Assembly (NCBI GenBank): GCA_031763025.1
Contig: JASSKH010000003.1
Span: 15,186,992-15,250,991, forward strand
DNA: 64,000 bases
Direction of reading: 5' to 3'
Source of the DNA: Macrocystis pyrifera
Lineage: Eukaryota; Sar; Phaeophyceae; Laminariales; Laminariaceae
Part shown: one piece after another, positions 36,000-47,277 of the stretch
Position numbering within the stretch: position 1 is the stretch's first letter
How the letters are laid out: every line of letters starts with the position of its first letter
Notes under the pieces: model-generated
Databases searched by the model: none
The model's input: the letters and a program-made list of their open reading frames with translations, nothing else
What the model was told of the DNA's origin: nothing
Program-made: the position numbers and the translations under genes

Positions 36000-38290
36000 A
36001 CTACTAAGTACTACTGCTGACCAAACGCTCATACACTATACAGACAACCTTTCCTTTTTCGTTCGTCTTTCTTTGTTTTCACTTTGGGTGATTTCTCCTT
36101 TCGCCTCCGCTTTGAGTTCTGTCTCTCTCTTTCTCTCTCTCCTTTAGTCTCCCTTTTAGTGTTTGTTCTCAGCGCACACCCCCTCTTCGTGGTGTTTGGG
36201 TCTTAGTACGAGGTGTGGGGGGATCTATAGCCTCATTTCTTTTGTTTCGAATAGCCGCATCTTCGACCACCTTTTCCTGGCCGTTTGGGATGAACTTTGT
36301 CATCACCCCTCCGACCATATTGTGGTCTGCATATACGACTATTCAGGATGGGCTCATGTGATATGTGTGGAGTACTCATGGGCTATAGATATAGATAATA
36401 TGTTGCAGTCTTGTAGTCCCACTAATATGAGAATAATCCAAAGAATGGATTGACCCAGCGGATATTCCGTTAGTCGAGAGTAACGTTCTTTTAGGAATGT
36501 TCCCTCGGACGGATAACCCCTTGGACGAGAGTAATGTTCCTTAACGCAGATAGGACCACGAAGTGAGAAGTTCTTATATTAGCAGAAGAACGATCGGTAG
36601 CCAAGTACATCAGATAAGAGGAATTTAGGAGAGCTTGTGGCATGGGGTGGGACGAGTATATCTGGGCGTCGAGTCCTTCCCCCCTACCTCTCACTTCTCT
36701 ACCAGAGCATCTCCTCAGCTCTCGCCATCAATAAGATCTACATCAGAAGAAGCGAAGCACTGCTTCCCAGCTGCCAGAACCACCTGCGTCCCATACCCTT
36801 ACCCTACCCACGGGCGCCGCTTCACAGAGGCCAAATAACCACGCGATACCATGGATTGGGGCATGCATACCCCATTTCACATGACTGCTATACCTGGTAT
36901 GTAATACTGTTACTAATATATATACACAACCACCAGTAATACTTAGATGCAGTACAGGTAGAAGCAGCATGAATAAAATATTACCTGGTACACTACAATA
37001 CCTACTACTACTGTTCCTATAGTACTAACACTTCGATACAACGGCGACGTAGCATGCAAGCCGTACCTGAGTTGGGGGCATGACCACTATACTGTTACTG
37101 TTTATGTACACCACTACAACTACTACGCAGATAGATGTACTGTAGTAAGGGTAGAAGCAGCATGCATGCCACAAACTACCTGATACCATACTACTACGAC
37201 TATACTGATGATATGTAAAATGTACAGGCTACGTATTGTATACGATTAAGGGCATCTATCTACTACTGCTTCTATTGGCCAGGTATTGGTCAGGTAGAAG
37301 CATTATTCAGAGGTAGACGGACCGAGGGAGCCAGTTTCGTGTTCACGTACGTGCTCGGTGTGAGGTGTGTGGTGTACGTCAAAGGGCTCAGGTGAAACAT
37401 GTATGACGCTCGACAGCTCGACAGACGTGTATTGCTGCTCCTGTATCTGCTGCTGTATCTGCTGCTGTATCTGCTGCTGAGTGAGGTTGATAATAAAAAC
37501 GGGTGATTTCAAAATTATTGAGATTTTCAACGCAGAGATAATTCAGCAGAGGAAATTCTCGTGCTCGTGCGGGGTTGGTTATTGTTGACTGCTCGCCACG
37601 ACCGGGTAGGTTTCCCAGCCTATTGCACCGAAAAAAAAGAACACGAGACCACGATCACTCGGTTACTCGACCTGGTGAACACTGCACACACATACTATAC
37701 GAACACTGCTGTTGTACTGCTGCTGCGATTGTAGTGCGCACCGTGACTGGGCGTTGCTTTTGAAATACGGAAGAAGTTCGTACGAATCGTCGTCCTGCCC
37801 CTGCGCAGCATCCAATTAATTGCACCTTTCTCGAGATTATTATGTATGTGTTCGTTCCTACTTCCTAGGTCGACAGGAATCACGGCCCACACACACAAAA
37901 ATGCGCTATCCGTGGCCGCCACAGAAGGGAGAGCTTGATGAACGACTGTTGCTGTGCCGTGGCTGCCTCTGTAGAGAGCTCAAGGGACGGTGTGATCAGA
38001 CACGATACAGCAGCAGCTAGCAGCAGACAAAAATCTTAAAACTTGTGGGGTCTCCATTGTCCTGCTTGGCTCTAGCAGGTCGGAATGACTCCCCGTAGTT
38101 ATTTGCCAAAATTCCCGATTTCGGAGGCCCAGAGCACGCGCCACGGACCTCGGCCGGGGCTCGCATTTGCGCCGTGGTGCACACGCGGGCTCCCTGTGCC
38201 ACGCCACGCAGCCTAGAGTGCGAGAGAAGACCCGCGGCCGGACGAGAAAAGAAAAGTATTCCGGAAAAAAAGTTCATTTGGTACAAAGTA
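36000..38290. other. Gene-free interval
   Basis: AT-rich DNA with ACT/AGT-rich patches (36900-37300) and a short CAG-type run near 37440-37480. Short ORFs on both strands show no domain, signal or conserved pattern. Confidence 0.5.
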
Positions 38291-38309
38291 ATATATGGTA
38301 CCTGGTATG

Positions 38310-38490
38310 ATGGTACTACCGTTTGATATATTATATGGGAAAAACCCGGTATGGGATATGGGATATGTTGGTGGTATGGTATATGGGAAAAACACCGTAT
38401 GTGGTATGGTATGTGTTGGCGGCATGGTACGGGAAAAACACAGTATGTGGTATGGTACGTTGGCGGTATGGTACGATGGTACCATGTCGT
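38310..38490. repeat. Minisatellite, about 55-bp unit
   Basis: Three to four imperfect copies of a unit containing gggaaaaacaccgtatgtgg and tatggtatgtgttggcggca. Non-coding. Confidence 0.6.
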
Positions 38491-38689
38491 GGATATTTTA
38501 TGGCTAAATTCGCCTGGTGGTATGGTATGTTTCAGTATATAAGGTCCGTAAGGGTCGAATACGTCGTACGAATATCATCTGTAACGACCTTAAATATCGA
38601 CCATTGGAAAGTGTTCGAAAATAAAGCCATGCGGACAGACAGACAGAGAGACAAATTTGCAATTACCACAGCTGAGACTCAGTTATACA

Positions 38690-38825
38690 AACTGAGAATA
38701 GACCACTGAGCTACTCAGTCACGGACTGAGTAGCTCAGTGGCTGACTGAGTAGCTCAGTGGTCTATCCTTTATACACGGCTGACTGAGTAGCTCAGTGGT
38801 CTATCCTTTATAAACGAACATGTAA
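38690..38825. mobile_element. Stacked tRNA-like SINE heads
   Basis: Three direct copies of actgagtagctcagtgg (two followed by tctatccttta) are preceded by one inverted copy (ccactgagctactcagt). Only the A-box half is repeated; no B-box follows. These are the same heads as at 33.7-34.8 kb. Confidence 0.6.
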
Positions 38826-38829
38826 AGGC

Positions 38830-40427
38830 TGCCAAAACGGCTGATCGACCCCGCTCCCTTATTGTTGGCGTCGTCGTTTTGAAGCCATCCCAACAGCCCA
38901 CCCTCCGCGGAGTGGAAAAGACCACTCTGGCTAAGCCCATGCATGGGGACTTTGTCCATTCACGAAGGCGTTCGCCCCACCCCACCTCGTTCCGGACCAT
39001 TTAATGATTATTTCAATGAAACCTAGCCGTGAAAGGCCAAAGCTTAACTCGGTCGCCCTGGTTTTCGTCTCAGCGACGCTGACGTCGTCATTGGCGGTAT
39101 AGCATCGTTGCCGTTATATAGTAGTACCAGTTCGCGACAGCATTTCTTACTTGAGAAACAGGAAGTTCCGTTTAGTAGACTCAAGTTGCCGTTATACAGA
39201 ACCAGTTCGCGACAGCATTTCTTACTTGAGAAACAGGAAGTTCCGTGTAGTAGACTCAAATTAGTAGACTCAAATTAGAGCAGGACACACGCTACCTCAC
39301 ATGATAATTTAGAGCGTGACGCGACGAAAAATTCCGTGTACAGTTACTGCCGCGACGTTGACGGTTGTCTGTATAAATATCTCTACGAGTGTAAATATCG
39401 CCACGAGTTTATACACTGGTGCTCTACTTGCACCTGGTATACCGGCACGTATATATACTGCCGACTCTACGTATTCGTAATGCGTGTACTACGCTCATCG
39501 CCGATTCTTTCATGCATCTCAACTATCAGCTGCACACAGACGGTACGGCTTAGCGGAAGGAGGAAGGAACGGTGGTTTTCTTCGGGCAGACAGGTATTTT
39601 CCGGACAGCAGCAGCAGTATACGAGTACGCATTACCCGTCAGAATTGGCAAGACTCGTGAGCAAGACAAAGTACAGGAGTTGCTGTATTTGGCCAAGCGG
39701 GGCGCGTCGGGAGTCACGAAGCGCCATTCCCTTTCAAGGTGGGGCAGAGCGTACGACTGGATTCGCTTCGTGCGGAACAGAAGCGGCGCGAGCCGGGCTA
39801 CGCGTGACAGCACCGCGTCGCCTGGGCGTAGAAAATACTTCCGTTACAGGGCACGAAGAGCTATTTATAGAAGGTGGAGAGCTACCAACACCCGCTCGCT
39901 GTGAACCCTGTTTCCCACTAAAGAAAATGCAGGCAGCGCATGCGAGTGCTCCCGCCGTCAATAATGCCTCTACGTGCAAACACGCACAGAAAATTTCACG
40001 TCCCCTTCCTGGCCAGGCGGCGTTCGACAAAAGCCAAAACGCAAAAATACGAAAAACAGTCATTCCGCAACACACGGCAACGACAGGAGGAACGATCTTC
40101 CCCTCAATCTGTACGTACTACTGGTGTGTTGGGGATACCGGCGTGGGGCTGCTTGCCGCATCGCACAGCAGTTGCAGCCTTCGAAAATGTGCGCTACTGC
40201 GACAACCATGAAAATACGCACGCGGTATTGTTCAAGCTCCCGATGCAAAGGACGGCAGATCAAAGGAGACATTTGCAACAATGAGCGTTCTACACGCCCT
40301 CCAGCGGTACGCCAACAATACGGTGTGTCATACATGGCGCGTGGGAAACAAAACGAGTCGCCGGCGCGACAGACAAGCCACGACGCCAACCGTGCATCAC
40401 ATCAGTACTTCCAACGCCGAGTAGACC
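38830..40427. other. Gene-free flank of the Copia element
   Basis: Overlapping ORFs up to 291 codons occur (39336-40211) but have Cys/Tyr/Arg-rich, domain-free translations typical of chance. Apart from the tandem repeat at 39109-39280, nothing was identified. Confidence 0.45.
39109..39280. repeat. Two-copy tandem repeat, about 76-bp unit
   Basis: The unit contains accagttcgcgacagcattt and cttacttgagaaacaggaag, ending in tagtagactcaa, which is itself repeated twice more at the end. Confidence 0.7.
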
Positions 40428-40698
40428 TGTTGGAAGGGCCTCAAGCTCAGACGGATATCAAGGACGATCGAGAAGAGCTCACGTAGCTCATAAGAAAACA
40501 CACAGATGTATATTATTTAGTACAATGATAGATGCTTCCACGACATCATACCAGCACACAAAGCGGGAAAACATATTTCCCACCAGTCATCCCGACGGAC
40601 CCTCTTCGCCACATCATGAAAGCCATCGTCCATATATAACTCCTCAGTAGTCTACGATAGATCGATAGATCCATGTCCATCTCCAATCACAACCAATA
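40428..40698 (-). repeat. 3' LTR of the Copia element
   Basis: Starts tgttggaagggcctcaagc on the plus strand and ends cacaaccaata. It matches 52474-52740, with an extra 8-bp duplication (gatcgata) and a 4-bp deletion. Confidence 0.88.
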
Positions 40699-40849
40699 GT
40701 CCTTCTGATCGGAATCGTCAAGGCACAGCGTCACATCTCTCAACGGAGTAACTCCGAAAAAAAACGAATTTCAACGGCGTCCCTCCCTTATTGGGAACAT
40801 GTCAAATCATCCACCAAGAGTTCACCAGAAAATCCCCCAGAAACGTAAA

Positions 40850-41256
40850 TAACAAATCCACAAAAAAATCCAGTCCTCCTTCAGGAAACTAATCACAAAA
40901 AATCACCAGAAAAATCCAGTCCTCCGGAAACTCTCTATCACAAAAAAACACTAGAAAAATTCAGTCCTCCGGAAACTCTATAATCACAAAAAATCACCAG
41001 AAAAATCCGGTCCTCCGGAAACACTATATCACAAAAAATCACCAGAAAAAATCCAGTCCTCCGAAAGCACTATATTACAAAAAAATCACCAGAAAAATCC
41101 AGTCCTCCGGAAACTCTGTATCACAAAAAAACACTAGAAAAATTCAGTCCTCCGGAAACTATATCACAAAAAATCACCAGAAAAATCCAGTTCTCCGGAA
41201 ACACTGTATCACAAAAAATCACCAGAAAAATCCAGTCCTCCGGAAACATTATATCA
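40850..41256. repeat. Minisatellite in the Copia 3' region, about 45-bp unit, nine copies
   Basis: Units of the form atcacaaaaaatcaccagaa, then aaatccagtcctccggaaac. Copies of the agtcctcc core are spaced 40-48 bp apart. It lies between the RNase H stop and the 3' LTR, so it belongs to the element. Confidence 0.85.
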
Positions 41257-42854
41257 CTAATTCATCAGAAAATTTCGGTGGTAACGGAAATCCGATGAGC
41301 AGAGTGGCTTTGTGGGGAAGTCTGCACGTTGTTGCCCAGACTCTATGTGGACAATGTCAAACTCTCCCCGTAGTACAAGCTCCCTCAGAAAATGGTGTCT
41401 TACATCAACTAGTTTCGAGTTTGACGTGCACACTGGATTCTTCGCCAACTGAATCGCCCCTTTGTTATCCTCGAAAACCCTGATAGACGGTGAACCAAAG
41501 CCCGGAAAAATAAAACTCCACACATACCGCATTAATAATCACCTCCTTGATTGTGTCCGCCATGGCTATATATTCTGCCTCGGTGGTCGAAAGCGTGACA
41601 CATTTCTGCGTCCTCGAGAACCAGCACATGCAGGCACCTGCGCATGTGATGACTCCACCTGAGACGGACCTCCTGTCCGTGGCTTTGCTGGCATAGTTCG
41701 CATCAGCAAACGCTACCAGCTCAAGACCACTGCCTCTCTGAAAATAAATACCGAAATCACTAGTACAAGACACGTACTCCAAAATACCGATCGATGCTCG
41801 TCAGTGCTTTTCTTTCGGCGAACATGTATACCTAGCTACCGCTCGGACAGCGTTCGAGATATCCGGCCGCGTCTGGTTTGCAAGCCACATCAAGCACCCG
41901 ACTAACTCACGAAATAGCCAGCCGCCCTCAGGTTCAGTCACGTCAAACTCCTCGAGTTCTAGGCCTGCTGCGAGCGGAGTCATCCTACTCGAGTTGACAT
42001 TGAATCTTGCAGCCGTGCTTTCAGCGAAAGATTGCTGCGAAATCGTCAAACCTACCAGCCTCCCAGTCCCTAGAAAATCGGCATCCAGCATACCACCTCA
42101 ACTCGCCGGGATTATTGATCGGGACAAGTCGATTCAAGTCATCGCAGAACTGGTCACACCTGTCCTTCCGCCCCACCGCAAATATGTCATCCACATGCAC
42201 TACGATTACTATGGAAACAGAACTCGACTCGATCAAACGCATAACACAAGCATCCGCGGGGCACTGCTCAAATCCAAGACTATTCATGTGCATCATCAAG
42301 TGGTTGTGCCACGATCTCGACGCTTGCTTCAAGCCGTAGAGACTGCGGTTCAACCGTACTATCGTACCGGACATTTCACCGCAACCCTGAAGTAGACGCA
42401 TAAAAACATCCTCATCCAGATTCGACTGGACAAATGCCTGCTCGGCATCAAAGTGGCACAAATCCCAATCCAAGTCGCACGCAATACCAGCCAACAAACG
42501 AAAACAAATCGCCGCTGGCGTCGGAGAAAAAGTCTCAAAGAAATCAATACCCTCACGCTGTTTGAAACCCCTCGCCACCAGCCTCGCCTTCGCCCTAACC
42601 ACCTCGCCGTGCTTGTTGGTCTTCCACGTGTACACCCACTTCGCCGATATGACGTTTAAGCCCTTTTGTTGCTACGAATCTCCAAAGGTCCCCGCCTCAG
42701 CCAGGCCTTGAAACTCCTTCCCCATCGCCCGTAGCCATAGATGGGGGTACTCGTCCGCGCAGGCCTCGGCGTATGAATTCGGCGTCGAGAGCTCACTTGC
42801 CGGGCGAGTGGGCCTGGGAGGGTTCTGGTGTGGTGCGTTTTGGTGAAAAAGCAC
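41257..42854 (-). pseudogene. Copia reverse transcriptase and RNase H (frameshifted)
   Basis: Segments in several frames: SYAEACADEYPHLWLRAMGK and ARLVARGFKQREGIDFFETF, then YGLKQASRSWH and VVHVDDIFAVG (the Y-V-D-D box appears as HVDD). Next come the connection SQQSFAESTAARFNV and the RNase H pieces VAFADANYASKATDRRSVSG, LSTTEAEYIAM, VFEDNKGAIQLAKNPV and HIESGQQRADFPTKPL. At least three frameshifts separate them, so the product cannot be made in one piece. Confidence 0.88.
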
Positions 42855-42881
42855 GTGACCTATCCCCTCCCGAGCCGTCCA

Positions 42882-45485
42882 TCAACGACAGCAGTCCATC
42901 CTCCTGGCCTCCGTGGCTACGGGCGGTCTCCCCGCTTGTACGGCCCCTCTGCACATCACCATCCTCCGGGCCAGGTTGTATGATCCCAGTTCCCGCGCAG
43001 CACGCGCCGACATCCGCGACTGTTCCGGCGGCTGTGGCTGCGGCCGAGGTTGCAGCGGCGACGACGATGGTGGCGGAGACAACGGCAGCGGCGGCGAAGG
43101 CGACAACGGCGACGATGGCAGCGGCAGCGATGGCGACGACAGCGGTGGCGATGGCGACAGCGGCGGCGATAGCAGCGGCAGCGATGGCGACGACAGCGGT
43201 GGCGGCGACGACAGCCGCAGCCGCGGCGATGACGTAGACCCCAAGCTCAGGTCGTCCGGGAGGTCTTGCACCTCCGGGGCCGGCGGCAGCGGCGGTGGTG
43301 TCGGGAAGACTCCCTCCGCCACCGCCGGCTGCAAACCAACAGAGGGCTTCCTCGCGTGTTTCCAAGTAAAGTCGCGAGTGTAGGACTTGAAGCCAGACTG
43401 TAGCAGGATCTTGCAGCAATCCTGGGGGTGATTGCTGCCGCTGCTCAGGTAAAAACATAGCTCCGCCTTCGGCTCCGATTTCAGGGCCCGCCTCACGTGG
43501 TGGAACCCCGGCTGCAGAAATGGGAGCAGCCGCGCAAACGGTGCTCTGCCGTATAATTTCTGGAACGGGGAGAGCATGTCCGGCTTGTCCTTCACTCTCG
43601 CCGTCATGTTGATGACGTCGCTGGCGTGGTGGCACGCCTCCGCCCATAGAGGCGCCGTTGGCGGCAATTTCTCACCGTCGAACAGGCGCTTGGCTTCCAG
43701 GCAGGACGCCATCGCAAGCTCCAGCGTGCATGCAATGCGTCGCTCAACCACACCATCGTGCTTCGGAGAGGCAACGGGCATGTGCTCAGCGTTTAGAAAC
43801 TCGGTACCGTTGTCCGAACGGACGCACTCCACGACGGACGGGCAGCCATCAGCACGGACGTCGGCCAGGAATTTAGCGAACACCGATGCCGCATCAGACT
43901 TCTTCAGGAAGTACGGCCAGCCTAGTCGCGAGAAGTCGTCCACGATCATCATCAGGTACATCGCCCCGCCAGCAGACGGAGGCCGTTTCCCCGAGAGGTC
44001 CACGAACACGGGCTGCAGGGGCTTCGTTGAGCGGCACTTGGTCGACCACGACACAGCCATCCTCCTCCCCTTAGCCTCTGAACAACCAACGCACGGCACC
44101 ACTTCTCCAGACACTTTCACGCCCAACTGGCGTGCAGTCTCTCGCAAAGTCACCTCATGGGAGTGGGCAAGAGCAACGTGGAGATCGTTAGTATCGATCT
44201 TCTGCATCTTGCCCGGGGACAAAACAGCGGCTGCGATAAATGTGTCGGTCTTCACTCTGGTGGCTTTCACACACGACCCCGAGACCCCACGAGCAAAAGT
44301 CACACGACCACCCATAAGGTGCACACCAGCAGAATCCATCGTTGCGCTACACTTGGGTGTGACCTCGTGCAGCGAAAACAAGTGAAACTTGAAACCAGGG
44401 ACACATGCAACGTTCATCAAGACCACGTCCAAATCTCCCCCGGCACTGTGCATCACCATGCTCAACTTGCCAAAACATTCTACCTCCATCGACCTCATGT
44501 CGCCTACCAACAGGAAACCCTTACCTGCGGCGGGGGGCTTGCACTCAAACATAAACGTAGGATCGCCAATCACATGGTAAGTTGCACCGGAATCTGCAAC
44601 CCACACTTGACCAACATCAAAACCAAAAACATCAGACTTAAAACCAGACTTGCAGTCGTTCTTCCCTGGGTGCGCAAAATGCGCGGTGAGGAGGTGGGCG
44701 TTGAACATAGAAGCACTGCTGTAGCCACTACCTTCAGGCTCGAGGGGAGAACTGGTCGGGAGAACAGCAGGCGGGACAGCAACGGGGGCACCCCCCGGGG
44801 TATAGCCACCACGGCCGTCACAGATCGAGGTGTACCCCCCGTAATATACTGACGGGGAGGGAAGAGGGCGGGCGATGTTCGCGTGTGCTGGCGCTTGATG
44901 CTCATACGGGCACTGCACAATGAAGTGGCCCGGCTGGTTGCAACGAAAACACAGCCAAGGGCCCGTTGGTACACCACCCTGTCGTGGAACCCAGCTGGCC
45001 ATCACCGGTGGCAGTGGGGCCTGCGGCAGCTGCCCTGGCGGCGGCTGACCAGGGGCCCAGCCCATCGGAGGTACCTGCCCCCCTGTGCCGAACGGGTCGA
45101 GACCCGTATCGTCCCAAACATAACGATTGGACGCGACATCCCAACACCATTGAGGTCCTTTGATGGCCCCCGGCGCCGGCTTGCCGCCCCCCCCACAGCT
45201 TTGCTTCTGCTGCTGCGGCTGCTGCTGCCGCTGTCGCTGGTGTTGCTGCCGCTGCTGCTGCTGCTGCTATTGCTGCTGCATCCAGGGCGGCGCTTGCTGC
45301 TGCTGTTGCTGTGGCTGCTGCTGTTGCCGCTGTTGCTGCTGATGTTGTTGCTGCTGCTGCTGCTGCTGCTGCATCCAAGGCGGCGCTTGCTGCTGCTGTT
45401 GTTGCTGTTGCGAGCCCTTGGGTTTTCCGCTCCCCTTCCGTCCTTTCCCATTCCCCCCACCTGCCGCTCCACTCCCCCCCCCCCC
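42882..45485 (-). pseudogene. Copia gag C-terminus, protease and integrase
   Basis: Reading leftward: a Gly-rich then poly-Gln segment with two APPWMQQQ repeats (45485-45200). A zinc knuckle follows, CFRCNQPGHFIVQC (CX2CX4HX4C). Then the aspartic protease VWVADSGATYHV. Then the integrase HHCC zinc region (H-x3-H before VVPCVGCSEAK) and core residues in PVFVDLSGK, MIVDDFSR, RSDNGTEF and SPKHDGVVERR. A Pro/Ser-rich linker closes the 727-codon ORF. The poly-Gln part and the main ORF are in different frames. Confidence 0.85.
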
Positions 45486-45739
45486 TTTCACCCCCCTTCA
45501 CCTCTTCCACCTCCTCCCCTTTCCCCACAAAATCTCGAGCTGGATGGGTTGGCGTCGAGTGGCGACGACGCTGTAAAACAAGCCACCAGACACTAGACAT
45601 GCAATGTACAGACTGCTCCTTCTGGCACAAATGCCACATAGACCAGACCAGACATAGACACTATGCAAACAACAGCTCAGAAACCAGACCCACCGGTAAA
45701 GCAAGCACAACACAGAACACACGATTCACCGATATTTCC

Positions 45740-46400
45740 CATAAAAATACAAACCAGATTTAGACATGAAATTACTCAACTAACTTTTTTTTTTTTTCCC
45801 CATACCGAAACGCAAAAACCGGATTTAGACATGAAACAATTGAACTAACCATTTTTATTTTTATTTTCCTCATACGATTACAAAAACCGGATTTAGACAT
45901 GAAATTACTCAATTTACATTTTTTTCCCCATACCGAAACGCAGAAAAAAAAAACGGATTTAGACATGAAACAATTGAACTAACCAGTTTTTTTTCTCCAT
46001 ATGATTACAAAAACCGGATTGAGACATGACATTACTCAACTAACTATTTTTTTTTTCTCATACCAAGAACGCAAAAAAACCAGATCTAGACGTGAAACAA
46101 TTGAATTAACCAGTTTCCCCCCCCCTTTATCATGACAAGAAACCGGATTTAGACATGAAATTACTCAACTAACTTTTTTTTTTTACCATACCAAAAACGC
46201 AAAAAATAGATTTAGACGTGAAACAATTGAACTAACCAGTTTTTTTTTTCCAATATCATAACACAACCTGGATTCAGACATGAAATTACTCAACTAATCA
46301 TTTTTTTTTTTTCCGATATCGAAACCCAAACCAGATTTAGAAATGAAACAACTGAACAAACCAGTTTTTTTTTTCCCCATATCCGAACTCAAACCAGTCA
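45740..46400 (+). repeat. LINE 5' tandem monomers, about 65-bp unit, ten copies
   Basis: The core ggatttagacatgaaa recurs at 45757, 45826, 45893 and onward to about 46340. Two alternating subtypes (attactcaacta and caattgaactaac) are each followed by a T-run and ccataccgaaacgc or catacgattac. The position upstream of the LINE ORF recalls L1 promoter monomers; that role is inference. Confidence 0.8.
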
Positions 46401-47277
46401 TAGACTTGAAAAAGTATAATAGTTTCTCCCATATCATAATACTGGTAGTAATGGCATAAAATATAGACCAAAAACCGAGCATGAAGGTGGACCGCCTCAC
46501 ATGCACACACATACAGTAGATACAGCATGGTCACCCCAACATGTTCAATTCACATGAAGGTTGGGTCTTGTGGTAAGATACCCGTAACACCATACCGATT
46601 TCCATTGAGCGGTGGAAATCTGGTCTGACATTATTCCTAAAATCCCCGACATTTGGTGCACATACCAAGCGCTAAATGAAGGGGAGGGGTGGATGATGCA
46701 TGACATTAAGTCAAGACCTGTTATACTCATGAAACAAACACCTTGCATATGACCGACCACATGACCTAAGAGAAGGAGCACCAAGCGGTACGTAGATATC
46801 TTGATATCTTGAAGGATAGAAGCCGGTACAAAATGTGGGGGGATTGTTGGCCAAGCGTTCGGCAGTGAAGGTCTACTCGGGAGCATTGGTGGGGTAGTTA
46901 CCATGGTGAAACGTACATATGACGGAGAAAGCGACGTACGGGGCATCCCGATGTGTGAGTAAGACTTTGTGTTATGCAAGCCGTCCTTGAACCTTGCACG
47001 GTGAAAATGACCTCCCTGGAGGAAAGTAACCAGTACAGCAGCGGGGCAAGAAGATAGAAGATACGATCGTGGGACGCCAGGATGGTTATCATGCAGATCG
47101 CCTGACACAAACGTGGGGTACTTGTGTTAAGGGTGTTGAACTTGGCTCCAGGCTACGAGCCCGTGTTGGAGACACTATTTAGTGTGGTGCGCCGGCAAAA
47201 GAACTGAAAGACGCCAGACCCTCAACGAGTACTAGGATTGGGAAGTCCCAGTAACTTGAACACTTCCCACTACCACT

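Noticed and set aside
39336-40211. 291-codon ORF next to the Copia element
   Set aside because: Composition is Cys/Tyr/Arg/Ser-rich without domains; several overlapping frames are equally open.
40850-41256. CRISPR-like array
   Set aside because: Repeat units run on without unique spacers and lie inside a retrotransposon in eukaryotic DNA.
42913-43383. Gly/Asp/Ser-rich ORF on the plus strand in the Copia region
   Set aside because: Antisense shadow of the Pro/Ser-rich linker of the Copia polyprotein.
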